Source: Flectonema sp. DT1601
Lineage: Eukaryota > Euglenozoa > Diplonemea > Diplonemida > Diplonemidae
Direction of reading: 5' to 3'
Assembly (NCBI GenBank): GCA_964019425.1
Contig: OZ025791.1
Location: 782,501-846,500 of the forward strand
DNA: 64,000 nucleotides
The translations under genes were made by a program, and so were the position numbers. Shown here in pieces: positions 9,417 through 21,177 of this stretch. The notes under the pieces were generated by a model, which was given only the letters and a program-made list of their open reading frames with translations, had not been told where the DNA came from and did not search any database. Every line of letters starts with the position of its first letter. Position 1 is the first letter of the stretch.

Positions 9417-11803
9417 GATCTAAAACCTAGTCTCGCGTTTATTCGATTCTCACCGTAGCTCGGGTTTATTATCCATCTTTGGAAAAGGATGTATTCGAAC
9501 TCCCCAATCATATTTATTTAAAAATTGATAATCTGCGATAATTCCTCTATTGAAAAGGTGGCAATATCTACGCTAGGAAATCTTTGTTGTAAATAGAAGC
9601 GACTCAGTCGTCTTATTATTTGTTGTTTTTCCCTCTCAACCCAGCACCTGCAGTGGGTCCAGATGAGTGTTTATTTATTGGGGGGAAACAAAAAAAAAAA
9701 AAAAAAAAAAAAAAAGCAATAAAAAAAAGAACAAATACACAAGCAAACGAAAACAAGCTTTGGACATTATCTGAAAACGAAAGTGGGAAGTTTCTCTCTC
9801 TCTTCTTCTTTTTTTTTTTTTGTTTCCCCCTTTCGTTCTTCTATTAATGTTGAAAAGAAATTTTTTTGATAAAATAAAAAAAAAAAACTGAAAAAAAAAT
9901 AAAAATAAACTATTCATTGAAGTTAACAAATGCATGCATGCGTTCAAGTGAGCATACTATTTTTACTGCTGAGTGTGATTTTCTTTGTGTTGCCTACGAG
10001 GCAGATAAAATGAAGTATGAGCCTGACACTTGCATACATTTAATCTCAATACGTTGGTTTTATTTACAATAAGTATTGTCAATTGAAGAAGAGAGACACA
10101 CGTGGTGTTAGGAAAACACTTTCTTTGTTTTTTGAGAAAATTCCGAACAAATGTCAGCCTTTTCCTATCTTCTTCACGAGATGCTTATTACCTGTAGAAT
10201 TCTCGAAGACGTCGTTATTTTTTAATATTTTTAATTTTTAATTTTTTATTTTTCATCCTTTTTTTTTTTTTTTTGCTAAATTGTTGTTGCGGTATTGAAC
10301 AGACGGACTCCCCGTATGACTCCACAGATAAATAAATAATAAATAAGTGTGAGATAAACTGTCAAATACATGTTTTTTACGTTTTAACATTCTTGCAGTC
10401 ATGCGATACGTTTGTTTACAACCAGTACTACCTGAGTGAGCTGCCTGTTGGCTTGCTCACATAAAAAAGAAAAAAAAAAAAGAAAAAAGAAAAACGTTTT
10501 GTGTCTTCTTCGGGAGTTTTGTTCGTGCGTCACCTTCACGTTAAAATAATTTTTTTTCTTTTCTTTTCCAATTTTTTTCCCACACAATTGTTTGAAAAAT
10601 GAGAGAATAGAGGTAAAGAGGTATATGGATTACTTTAAAGGGCTAAGTTAAGCATCACCATAGTCACGGTACCCTTAACAGATTGTTGGATTGTTGTTTT
10701 ACAGTTGTACATTCAACATCCCTAACTCACACGATGGTTTAATAATTGCAGTTCCTACAAGCCTCTTATGATCCCTGTTTTCTACGATATAATTATTCAT
10801 TTTACTTTATCAAAAAAAAAAATAATAAAAACCTCACTCTCGTAGACAAACCATGGATTTAATACTAGATGTGTATTGCCTACATTCGATCCTTACTTTG
10901 TTTTTCCTTTGTTTTTCCCCTACGAAGGCAATCAAATCAGGGCGACCAAATTTAGCAATAAGGAACTAGAGAAGAAACGAGTTTTCAATCGGAAGATTAC
11001 AAAAGAAAGAAACCTAAAAAAAAAAAAACAAAAAAAAACAAAAAAAAGGAGCAGCTCCTGTTTCTGGTTATTAGAACGCCGGCAACGTTCTCTTTTCTGT
11101 ACCTTTTTTTCTTTCACAGTTTCGTTTTTTTTTTCTTCTCTTTTTCTTAAATTTTTTTTTTTTTTTTAAAAAAGTTTTATAAGGTTTGGTTCTCGAGCGC
11201 ACAAATTATAACAATAACGATAATTAATAAACAAAAAACAAAAAAAAAAACAAAAAAAATTGATCAAAAAATCTCATGCTTTGTTGTATTGAACGTCCCT
11301 GTGTAGGGACAGCACCGCACTGTAATTCTTTTCTAGCTCTAACAGTTTGCCAGAATGATGTCAAATTTTTGTGTATGAAACGAAGAATGATTAAAAAAAA
11401 AATTTTGATCTGTTTTTTGCGTTGAAAAGCAACGGAAAAAAAAAAAAAAAAAAAAAAGAGGGCTTTGCGTGAGTACTTTCTCCCTTTCTGCTGTTTACTT
11501 TAGGCCCTATTAAATATTAGTTGTTTTTTTTTTTTTTTTTTTTTGCGTTTTCCCTCCCCGGATGGTGATTTCTCCCTGAGGGAAGCGGTTCCTTATGTTG
11601 ATGACCAAGTTTTATTTTAGCACCTCATCCCACTTCTGTTGTTTTGGAATTTATTTTTAGGAGCGAGTTGAAAGTTTTTTTGTATCTGAAAACTGAATGA
11701 AGTCAGCAGATCCAACAGTTGAACGAAATAGTTAACTGCTGCAGGTTAAATTTACTACTTTTCTTAAACCAGCGACAACCACATGGAGGCAAACGACCGT
11801 AAT
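9417..11803. other. spacer with weak candidate exons
   Basis: Mostly A/T runs. At 10151 a short frame MSAFSYLLHEML begins. At 10400, after ATTCTTGCAG, a frame SCDTFVYNQYYLSELPVGLL ends at 10463. The two could be exons of one small gene, but the joining donor is unclear. At 10853 an ATG after TCTCGTAG opens MDLILD, and the frame from 10876 stays open for about 97 codons without an ATG. A small hairpin (GTCCCT-GTGT-AGGGAC) lies at 11295-11310. None is strong enough to call as a gene. Confidence 0.3.
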
Positions 11804-14686
11804 TTGATGAGTTACTTTGGCAAGCATTCTTCTGATAGTATAGTTTGTCACGCGCTCATCATAGACTTATCCCGAGTACATTCATATTTGATGGAAGTGA
11901 GTCTCTCGAATTAGTTTTACGTACGGAGAACAAGTAGTACAAAGCCTCAAGCTCGAAATCTGTAGTCGATGAGCCTTCTCTCTTCATTTGAAACTGTCTG
12001 AAGTTGGTTCCTCTTTATCATATTGATGAGTTACTTTGGCAAGCATTCTTCTGATAGTATAGTTTGTCACGCGCTCATCATAGACTTATCCAAGTACATT
12101 CATATTTGATGGAAGTGAGTCTCTCGAATTAGTTTTACGTACGGAGAACAAGTAGTACAAAGCCTCAAGCTCGAAATCTGTAGTCGATGAGCCTTCTCTC
12201 TTCATTTGAAACTGTCTGAAGTTGGTTCCTCTTTATCATATTGATGAGTTACTTTGGCAAGCATTCTTCTGATAGTATAGTTTGTCACGCGCTCATCATA
12301 GACTTATCCCGAGTACATTCATATTTGATGGAAGTGAGTCTCTCGAATTAGTTTTACGTACGGAGAACAAGTAGTACAAAGCCTCAAGCTCGAAATCTGT
12401 AGTCGATGAGCCTTCTCTCTTCATTTGAAACTGTCTGAAGTTGGTTCCTCTTTATCATATTGATGAGTTACTTTGGCAAGCATTCTTCTGATAGTATAGT
12501 TTGTCACGCGCTCATCATAGACTTATCCCGAGTACATTCATATTTGATGGAAGTGAGTCTCCATGACGATGCCTGAATCTGAGACTTTGGTGGAAATACT
12601 TTGACTGCTTTCTTCTTTCTAAGGACCTTCAAATACCTCCGTTGACTATCTTTTGTAGTCTCTGTGAGGGCCGCTTTGTGTTCGAGATTACCCATTTCTT
12701 GTTATCTGTTTTCTTGTAATAATGCGACTCTTGTGTTTAACATGAGCTACCTAATAAGTTATATTTGCACGCTGTTCTCGTTTTGTTTGAAAGTTCTTTT
12801 GATGAGTTACTTTGGCAAGCATTCTTCTGATAGTATAGTTTGTCACGCGCTCATCATAGACTTATCCAAGTACATTCATATTTGATGGAAGTGAGTCTCC
12901 ATGACGATGCCTGAATCTGAGACTTTGGTGGAAATACTTTGACTGCTTTCTTCTTTCTAAGGACCTTCAAATACCTCCGTTGACTATCTTTTGTAGTCTC
13001 TGTGAGGGCCGCTTTGTGTTCGAGATTACCCATTTCTTGTTATCTGTTTTCTTGTAATAATGCGACTCTTGTGTTTAACATGAGCTTCCTAATAAGTTAT
13101 ATTTGCACGCTGTTCTCGTTTTGTTTGAAAGTTCTTTTGATGAGTTACTTTGGCAAGCATTCTTCTGATAGTATAGTTTGTCACGCGCTCATCATAGACT
13201 TATCCAAGTACATTCATATTTGATGGAAGTGAGTCTCTCGAATTAGTTTTACGTACGGAGAACAAGTGCTCACAGTGGTACAAAGCCTCAAGCTCGAAAT
13301 CTGTAGTCGATGAGCCTTCTCTCTTCATTTGAAACTGTCTGAAGTTGGTTCCTCTTTATCATATTGATGAGTTACTTTAAGCATTCTTCTGATAGTATAG
13401 TTTGTCACGCGCTCATCATAGACTTATCCAAGTACATTCATATTTGATGGAAGTGAGTCTCCATGACGATGCCTGAATCTGAGACTTTGATGGAAATACT
13501 TTGACTGCTTTCTTCTTTCTAAGGACCTTCAAATACCTCCGTTGACTATCTTTTGTAGTCTCTGTGAGGGCCGCTTTGTGTTCGAGATTACCCATTTCTT
13601 GTTATCTGTTTTCTTATAATAATGCGACTCTGTGTTTAACATGAGCTAATAAGTTATATTTGCACGCTGTTCTCGTTTTGTTTGAAAGTTCTTTTGATGA
13701 GTTACTTTGGCAAGCATTCTTCTGATAGTATAGTTTGTCACGCGCTCATCATAGACTTATCCAAGTACATTCATATTTGATGGAAGTGAGTCTCCATGAC
13801 GATGCCTGAATCTGAGACTTTGGTGGAAATACTTTGACTGCTTTCTTCTTTCTAAGGACCTTCAAATACCTCCGTTGACTATCTTTTGTAGTCTCTGTGA
13901 GGGCCGCTTTGTGTTCGAGATTACCCATTTCTTGTTATCTGTTTTCTTGTAATAATGCGACTCTTGTGTTTAACATGAGCTTCCTAATAAGTTATATTTG
14001 CACGCTGTTCTCGTTTTGTTTGAAAGTTCTTTTGATGAGTTACTTTGGCAAGCATTCTTCTGATAGTATAGTTTGTCACGCGCTCATCATAGACTTATCC
14101 AAGTACATTCATATTTGATGGAAGTGAGTCTCCATGACGATGCCTGAATCTGAGACTTTGATGGAAATACTTTGACTGCTTTCTTCTTTCTAAGGACCTT
14201 CAAATACCTCCGTTGACTATCTTTTGTAGTCTCTGTGAGGGCCGCTTTGTGTTCGAGATTACCCATTTCTTGTTATCTGTTTTCTTATAATAATGCGACT
14301 CTGTGTTTAACATGAGCTAATAAGTTATATTTGCACGCTGTTCTCGTTTTGTTTGAAAGTTCTTTTGATGAGTTACTTTGGCAAGCATTCTTCTGATAGT
14401 ATAGTTTGTCACGCGCTCATCATAGACTTATCCCGAGTACATTCATATTTGATGGAAGTGAGTCTCTCGAATTAGTTTTACGTACGGAGAACAAGTAGTA
14501 CAAAGCCTCAAGCTCGAAATCTGTAGTCGATGAGCCTTCTCTCTTCATTTGAAACTGTCTGAAGTTGGTTCCTCTTTATCATATTGATGAGTTACTTTGG
14601 CAAGCATTCTTCTGATAGTATAGTTTGTCACGCGCTCATCATAGACTTATCCAAGTACATTCATATTTGATTGAAGTGCTTTCTTC
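11804..14686. repeat. mosaic tandem array: 11 cores with two alternating spacer types
   Basis: A ~103-base core (TTGATGAGTTACTTTGGCAA ... GAAGTGAGTCTC) starts at 11804, 12023, 12241, 12460, 12799, 13137, 13364, 13694, 14032, 14365 and 14584. Cores are followed by spacer A (total period 218-219; one copy has 9 extra bases) or spacer B (period 330-339). The order is A A A B B A B' B B' A, then a final core. B' copies share the same small deletions, so whole blocks were copied together. Cores differ at one site (CCCGAG or CCAAG), which shifts any frame through it. On the plus strand a core can read MSYFGKHSSDSIVCHALI and ends at a GTGAGT donor; spacer B supplies an acceptor. On the minus strand spacer B encodes MGNLEHKAALTETTKDSQRR and spacer A MKREGSSTTDFELEALYYLF. 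I cannot say which, if any, is expressed. Confidence 0.95.
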
Positions 14687-14928
14687 TTTGACAAGGTCAC
14701 GGTGATAGACAGGAGGAGGTCGGAGGGGCCGTTTCTCTTGGGATGACTTTCCTAATCAGGTTGACGTGGGCGGTTCGATCAGACAATACAAACTTTATTT
14801 TAGTTAGACAGACTGTTTCATGTTTAACCTTCCCTCCTGTTAGTTTTATGATTTAGTTGGGGTTTGTTATTATTTTTCCCACCTATTTTTAACCAGTTTC
14901 CATCTTTAAAAAAAAAAAAAAAAAAAAA

Positions 14929-16101
14929 ATGGCAACGTTCAGACTCAACCCGAACGCTCGTCCATTTGAGGTAAAGCACTACACAGGTGAGGTACCATGG
15001 ATTGTAGATGAATTACAAGTTGACTTATCGTTATCAGAGGAGATGATATTATTTAGTGAGTTTATTGGTCTATCAACCACAGAAAGATTATCGAGAGACA
15101 AAGCAATAGCGATGATTGAAAAGTCTATTGAGGAAACTCTTCCTAATGAAAGTAAGTTAACTCTGTACGGTTCTTATGCTTCAAACACGTCAGTAAGAAC
15201 TTCATTTATTGATGTTATGATTGAATGCTATAGTGATGATGGTGCTCATGAGTATCAACAACAGCAGTTTTTAGAATCACTTTCTAGGTATTCAGTTATT
15301 GAATCCACAGTTCAATCGGACGATGAACTCTTCACTCAAATCAAGTTCAAGTCCGTCACAGTCAATATTTCCCTCCGACGAGACATATCATCAGCAATGC
15401 AAGTCATTCGATCAAATCAAATTACCAGCAGTTATTTAAAAGCCTGTCCTGCTGTTAGACATGTTCAAGCTGTTGTCCGTCATGTGCTAACTCAAGCTTG
15501 TTCATCAAGCCTTGATGTTTTAAAGGGAGGATTATCCCCAACTGCTTTATTAACAATGGTTATCCATATTTATAATGTTTATAAAATTGAGGATCCTGGT
15601 GAGCTTTTAACGACATTTTTACACTACTTTTCATCACCGAAGTTTGACTATGTTCGTAGCAGTGTTGCGATTGCTGGATGTAAACCAAAATTAACATCGG
15701 ATCAGATTTTTGTTGAAGATCCTGTTAATTTTGATAACAACCTCGCATCTGAATGTATAATGCTTCGAGAAATCAAAGCTCATTTTGCAAGCATGTGTAT
15801 TGCTCTTCGTCAACATAGAGGAACCCATACTAAGTTGTCAACCATTATAAGCCATAGGCCACTGTGGTCTCGCAGGGCTGAGTTGGCGGATATAAAGGCG
15901 CAGGAAGAACAGATGAGGTCTCAAAAATATCAGTTTGAGTGGTCTCTTCCTGTTCCTGAGGATTTGAATAATTTTAGTTTTAATAGCATTTTGAATTCAT
16001 CAACACCAAGAACTAGGACTGATTCTCATACCAGGTCCAGCTCTCCTTGGTCTGATACCGACATGTTAGCATCCATTGTGTTGACAGCTACAGAATTGTG
16101 A
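14929..16101 (+). CDS. TRF4/PAPD5-like nucleotidyltransferase homologue, probably inactive, 390 aa
   Basis: The fold order matches non-canonical poly(A)/poly(U) polymerases. LYGSYASN at 79-86 is the GS motif. A central domain follows, with AVRHVQAVVRHVL, LKGGLSPTALLTMVI (near 199-213) and EDPVNFDNNLA (near 260), where TRF4 relatives have GGLSSYAL and the EDP...N motif. The catalytic carboxylates are altered: the usual GS...SDxD reads SFID, with Phe93 in place of the first Asp and Asp95 kept, and the third Asp is Asn146 in VTVNIS. Polymerase activity needs all three, so this is probably a pseudoenzyme acting as a scaffold or RNA-processing partner (inference). The ATG directly follows an A run of about 21. 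Confidence 0.85.
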   Translation: MATFRLNPNARPFEVKHYTGEVPWIVDELQVDLSLSEEMILFSEFIGLSTTERLSRDKAIAMIEKSIEETLPNESKLTLYGSYASNTSVRTSFIDVMIECYSDDGAHEYQQQQFLESLSRYSVIESTVQSDDELFTQIKFKSVTVNISLRRDISSAMQVIRSNQITSSYLKACPAVRHVQAVVRHVLTQACSSSLDVLKGGLSPTALLTMVIHIYNVYKIEDPGELLTTFLHYFSSPKFDYVRSSVAIAGCKPKLTSDQIFVEDPVNFDNNLASECIMLREIKAHFASMCIALRQHRGTHTKLSTIISHRPLWSRRAELADIKAQEEQMRSQKYQFEWSLPVPEDLNNFSFNSILNSSTPRTRTDSHTRSSSPWSDTDMLASIVLTATEL

Positions 16102-16768
16102 TTTTTAAATTTTCTTTTTTCTATCTAAAGAAGGAGCAGCGCATCTACTGAAACTGTTTTGATAGCGCCGGCCCTCGTTTTTTCATAGTATTATTATTTT
16201 TTTTATTGCTTTCAGCACTTTTCCCGCCTTTTTTTTCTCTATTTTTATTCTATATGGCGAAAGAATTGTTGAATATTATATAGAAAGTGAATCCCAAAGA
16301 TATCGATCTCAGTCGCTAATCTAGAGGCTTAAGCGCGAAATTGACGTTGGATTTTCACCTTTAATAATTTTTAATTTAAGTTTTTTTTTTTTTTTTTTTT
16401 GTTCCCCCTTTTTTCAAGTTACTTTATATTAAATCATAGTATTAAGTTGCCCCCTCCATTCTTTTGTTGTGATTTATCTGTTGGTCTCATGGAGACTGAA
16501 AAACGCCCTAATAGAGCAGGTTTTAAATTACAAAAAAAAAAAAAAAAAAAGTTAAGCCTGTGTTTTGCTATCTACACGTATTTCCTACTTAATCCTTCAG
16601 TTTTTTTTTTATTTTTTTCCACAATGACTTCAAGGTATGCAAGGCACAAGCTGTCTATCCCTCAGTTTATGACAGCAACAAAAGTGTCCACAGATTGAGA
16701 AGTTCTTTGTAGTTAGTCTCCCCTTGGTACTCCCTTAGTATGCAAAAAGCTTTTAAATTTCAATGAAG

Positions 16769-16806
<38 letters not shown>

Positions 16807-17932
16807 GTGTTCTTGTTTTTAGTTTACAATTCGTAGCCAGCTATTTGTGTATTAGTAACGAAGGTTTTGAATTTTTGAAAAAAAAAAAAAAAAAAAAAAA
16901 GATGAAATTGGTCTTTGTTATTTCGATTTTGTCATCTTATCACCGAAGTACTTGTAAAATATAAAACGTTTCAATTACTGAGAGAAGGGATTTTGCATGC
17001 TCCCTGGGACGTTGTCGGATATGAAGAAATTGAGAGAAAAAAAAAAAAAAAAAAACGTTTGGTTTTTCCTTCTTATTTTTTCTTTTTTTCTGAGGGTCGT
17101 CAAAATTCATAGCTTCGTCACAAAACTGTTTTCTTCTTTCTTATGATCGATTTCTCTTAACAAAAAAATCAACTGAAATACTAGAATGGTGATAACAGTT
17201 TGACAACTTTCATAAAGAAAATATCTTTTTTTATTCGACCCAATATCGGAACATGTGAAATAATTTTTTTTATATTTTTGTTTTTATTTTTATAATCTGC
17301 TTCCCCAATTAGCTCTTTTTGATATGCCGTGAAGCATGTTTGTGTCTCCTTCCCTTTTTTATTTTAAAAACTTATTATTATTTCCTTCAAATAACATTTT
17401 TTAATAGTATTGTGTGCAACAAGAAAAGGAGGGGGTGATAAGGTGTGCAGGGTGCTGTGTTGCAATCCTGTTACGGTTAGATTGTGAGTACAATAATTAA
17501 AAAAAAAAAAAAAAAAAAGGGAAAGAAAAAAAAAAAAAAAAAAAAAAAACGATTCAAGAAAAACGTATTCTTATTCTTATTCTTTTCCCTTTCATCTTTT
17601 CTTTACTTTTTCCCTCTCTATAACGTCGTAAGTCAATTATTATTTTCGTTGAGCGTGTGCCTGTGATTTATTTTAGATTTTTACTGACCGGGTTTTTTAA
17701 ATTTTCTTTTTTTAAATGCCTCTCATTTTCGTCTTGTTATGTTATAAGTTGTTTTCAACAAGAACAAAACAAACATTTACAAGAGAGAAAATGTGAGGGA
17801 AAGGCTTTTTCTTACCAGCTTGTTTTTCAGCCAGCTGTGGTGACTAAGTTAGAGGTCGGTGTAATCTGTGTGTTTTCTCCTTTCTCCTTTTTTCTTTTTT
17901 CTTTTTTTTTTTTTTTTTTTTTGAGGATCAAA
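16102..17932. other. long spacer of A/T runs
   Basis: The stretch contains several A runs of 15-40 bases (for example 16768-16803 and 16879-16900). A 24-codon frame (MTSRYARHKLSIPQF) starts at 16624; its fourth codon overlaps the donor-like AAGGTATGC, so it could be a first exon. No gene is supported with confidence. A T run of about 22 ends in GAG just before the next start codon. Confidence 0.4.
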
Positions 17933-18381
17933 ATGAAGGAATTGTTTAACTCGTGTGAACAGCTCAAGGAGGGTTATTCTGGCTTGCTTGATGAGCTGGT
18001 CAATCTTCTTCGGTGAGTGAAACTCTGTTTCATGTCGCTGTCAGGGTACATTTCCTTTTTTTTTGTTTTTTTATCGGAAGGTGTTCCGAAGACTTGCGAA
18101 GGGAACATCCTTCGTCACGTCTATCGCTCTTGCGTGTGGTTTCTTGTTATCCTTCCTTCATAACTTTCTTATTTATTTCTTAAATAATACCTCTCTGTGT
18201 TTTCTGAGATGCGGTAGTTTTATAGTCAGAGATGCTCTTTGCTTCGTGTATCGCTCCCTTTTATCCTTTGCGTTGCCTTTTTTTGGGCTTTGTGATAGGG
18301 ATGGGGCTTTTTATTTTTCCTCTCCACCTTTTCCTTTGCAGGGACTCAAGTGACTTCTCCACGGAATCGATATTGTATTAG
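17933..18381 (+). CDS. small split gene, 39 aa or longer
   Basis: Exon 17933-18012 encodes an acidic helix-like start, MKELFNSCEQLKEGYSGLLD. It ends at the perfect donor CGGTGAGT. Joining to 18342 (after CCTTTTCCTTTGCAG) restores the frame and adds DSSDFSTESILY, then TAG at 18379-18381. That intron would be 329 bases, long for this window. An extra exon may lie inside it: after ATCGGAAG at about 18080, a frame reading CSEDLRREHPSSRLSLL fits the same phase. In that case the last exon could be read in another frame. The start, after a T tract, is the best-supported part. I do not recognise the protein. Confidence 0.5.
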
Positions 18382-18401
18382 TGTGTGAATCGGGAAACTA
18401 A

Positions 18402-18746
18402 ATGTTGTTTGTTTTTAAAAAAATTCTTTTTTCCCCTCCCGTGTTGTTACTTTGTTCATACCAATCCATAACAACTCAATCACATCAACTTTCCCGACTA
18501 ATATATTTAATGCAGATCGCCTGTTTGGAGAATATTTTGAGTTCCCGCACTGTAATGAAAGTAAAAAAAACAAAACAAAGGTGCTTAGGATTTTATGCAT
18601 TTTTGGACTACCGTTCTGAAATGTTTTTCTGCTCTTTTGGGTCGATATTTCTTGACTTTGTTTCTTCTACTTTTTTTTTTTGTAAAGGTCAAATTTGTTA
18701 AAAATACAAATCGGAATTTGATGGTTCTGCCAACTTCATCGGATCG

Positions 18747-18780
<34 letters not shown>

Positions 18781-18840
18781 AGCCAATCAAACTCATCCAG
18801 TAATTCTATAAGTGCAGCACCTTCATTTGTTTACTTCTGA
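18402..18840 (+). CDS. candidate two- or three-exon gene, about 103 aa
   Basis: An ATG opens MLFVFKKILFSPPVLLLC. Exon 18402-18560 ends AAA and is followed by GTAAAA. After a 127-base intron ending in a T tract and GTAAAG (18687), exon 18688-18840 continues VKFVKNTNRNLMVLPTSSD, a Lys run coded by an A run, and a Ser-rich end (SAAPSFVYF, TGA). A second in-frame intron (18441-18515, ending TTAATGCAG with CTAAT upstream) is possible; it would remove 25 residues. Phases agree in both versions. An unspliced 99-residue reading of the same start also exists, so splicing must be tested. No family recognised. Confidence 0.42.
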
Positions 18841-20262
18841 TCCGATATTTGAATGGAAACTTTTTTTCCCCCGTTCATCTTGTCAAATGTTATCTTCTTT
18901 CGCAGTACCTGAAACTACTACTTTATTTTAGTTCTAATTGTTTTCTTTATTCATATTTAGATAAAAAACTTTTCAGGGTACGGATCCAGAGTTTACCAAC
19001 ACTCATAATATACAGCAATATCGAGCTCGATAACTGACAACAAGGTAAAGAGGACTGGGTGATGGCAGTTTGGTTATTTTTTAACCCAAAAAAAACCAAA
19101 ATCATTATTTGTTTGCTGTCATTACGGGTTGCTATATTAATTTGGTTACTGCTACATTGAGGACTTCTGTTGTTGTCGTGTATGTTGATGAGATAGCTTG
19201 GCGTCTTTTCTCTAAAAAAAATGCATCAAGAGGAGATCGTTTTTTGTGTATCACTTTCTTCTTATTCTTCGTTGCTATTTTTATCTTTCGATTGTTTCAT
19301 TTGAAGATAATGAGAAAACCGGATGTCTGTTTTTGTCTTTCATTTGTTCTGCGAGTGGTCTTTGCTTTATTTTTTTTTTCCACAAAAGTCTTTTTTATAG
19401 ACATTTTTCTTATTCCGTATCAAAATAAAAAAATAAAATAAAAATTAAAAAAAAATCATCTTGAGCGAGTGAACTTCTCTTCCTGTTTTTTTTGTGTACT
19501 TTAATTCCTTCGGAGCATCGCGACTGCGTGCTCATTTATTTTCTGTATCGACTTTTTCCTTCCACTCTTTAGGTCTTCAATCCTGTTATCTGTTTGTGTT
19601 CAGGTGTCTTCAAACATTTGTTTGTTTCAGAGTACAATTTCGTACTGTTGAACTGTTTTGCTAATTCTTTATTCTCCGTATCGATTTATTTTCTTTGATT
19701 CTTAATAGGCTGACTGAAATTAATTGGTCTGAGCTTATCTGTTTCTTTAGTATTAATGCTCTTCAATCGTCATGGTTGTGTGAGGTGGACGAAAGTCTAA
19801 AGGCAGTTTTTTTTTCCTTTTTTTTTTTTCATTCTTACTCTTTCGTCGATTATCATTAGGTTCTTTTTCTTTATTACCATAACTATATTTGCGTGTGCAT
19901 TGACGCTCGTAAAAAAAAAAAAAAACAAAAAAAAAAAACTGGGTGCCACTTACCCGCATCTCGTTCTCGTCTTTATATCCTGTTCTTTCGTTAAGAACTA
20001 TTTATTATTGTGTCACTGTGCTCATCTAGCTGGTTTGTCTCACATGTTTGTGGTTTTCTCTCCATCAGCTGTATCATACCCGGTCGGTCCCGAAAAAAAA
20101 AAGCAAAAAAAAAAAAAAAATCGTGTGTTTTTTTTAATAAAAAACGAGGAATTAAATAAAATCAATTCCTTCCTTGAAGGAATTCCTACCTGTCCTCTCT
20201 CCGCCCAATGTTGGCTGCAAAAAAAAAAAAAAAAAAAAAAAACGTTTAATCCAAATAGGTGA
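18841..20262 (+). other. stretch of probable coding exons, gene model unresolved
   Basis: Three frames stay open longer than chance suggests: 18849-19037 (ends IIYSNIELDN), 19109-19441 (110 codons, hydrophobic, no ATG) and 19900-20262 (120 codons, passing through two A runs, with NEELNKINSFLEGIPTCPLS). Between them, after CCACTCTTTAG near 19573, a frame VFNPVICLCSGVFKHL can be joined through an 88-base intron to TEINWSELICFFSINAL. Together they suggest one or more multi-exon plus-strand genes, probably membrane-associated. I cannot fix starts or all junctions. Confidence 0.33.
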
Positions 20263-20381
20263 TTAGGAGTGTGGAGGTGGGGAAAGAAAAAAGAAAAACA
20301 AAAAACTTTAAACAAACGTCTGCCTGTCAATTGATTCGTTGCTTGTTATTTTCTCTTAAACACTCAAGGAAGGATAGCTGG

Positions 20382-20526
20382 AATACTATCCCAAAACCAA
20401 CCTGTCTCTCGACGGTCTAAACCCAGCTCACGTTCCCTGTTAGTGGGTGAACAATCCAACCCTTAGACAATTCTACTTGTCTAAGTTAGGAAGAGCCGAC
20501 ATCTTGGCTGCCACAGGCCAGTTATA
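20382..20526 (-). pseudogene. large-subunit rRNA fragment (peptidyl-transferase region), internally deleted
   Basis: On the minus strand the sequence reads as conserved eukaryotic LSU rRNA: GATGTCGGCTCTTCC, GGATTGTTCACCCACTAA, GGGAACGTGAGCTGGGTTTA and GACCGTCG. A stem-loop differs from common versions by compensating changes (CTTAGACAA / TTGTCTAAG, perfect pairing), so it comes from a real rRNA lineage. About 30 bases that are almost universal are missing between the ATAACTGGC...GCCAA part and GATGTCGG. That removes part of the catalytic core, so it cannot be a working rRNA piece. The match is to the cytosolic, not the bacterial or mitochondrial, type. Confidence 0.88.
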
Positions 20527-21177
20527 TCTTTCTCTTTTTTGTTTATGAAAAAAAAAACGTCAATTTCTCATCCCCATTTCTTTTTTTTTGCTTTTTTTTT
20601 TTTGCAACAATCGATTTTGTGCGTGTTTCCCGAGTACTATTTCCCCTTCCCAAGTTTAGCCAGCATTTCTACTGCATTAATATTATGAACAACTGATTGC
20701 GTAGGACAGTTAATTTCCCCTTCTCAACTACTATAGTCCCAAGTAAATGTTACCAGATGAGATTAAATAGAAAGGGGCTCCTAATTTATTCTCCAGCCAA
20801 TTTTATGCGACTTCGCTGGTTTTCTTTTTATTGGATGTGTGAGAAGACTTTTAGTTCTTGCGGAAAAAAAAAAAAAAAAAAAAAAAAAAATGAAAAAAAA
20901 GGAATCTACTAACCTGTTGTTAGTTCCCATGACACACATTTTGTCACACATTTTGTTCATTAGTTGCCTTGCCTGTTGAGGACTCCAGTTGGTATTGTTT
21001 TAGGCAGCAGGTAGTCCTCCCCCCAACCCCTCTCATTATAACGTTTTTTTGATTAAATAATAATTTTTTTTATTGTCCGCATTCTGTTCTTCCTTCGCTT
21101 TTCGACATTGGATGACTTGTTTTCTTTGTCTTAATTGTACCTCAAGGTAGTTGCTTCACAAAGCTATCTTTCCTGTG
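20527..21177. other. spacer with one open stretch
   Basis: From about 20700 to 20866 one plus-strand frame (RTVNFPFSTTIVPSKCYQMR and on) stays open for more than 50 codons after GATTGCGTAG, ending in an A run of about 25. It has an internal ATG at 20756 (MRLNRKGLLIYSPANF). It may be an exon; no partner exon is clear. The rest is low complexity. Confidence 0.3.

Noticed and set aside
14760-14790. tRNA B-box-like GGTTCGATC
   Set aside because: Flanking bases do not pair as a T-stem and no A-box or acceptor stem is found. I saw no convincing tRNA in the window.
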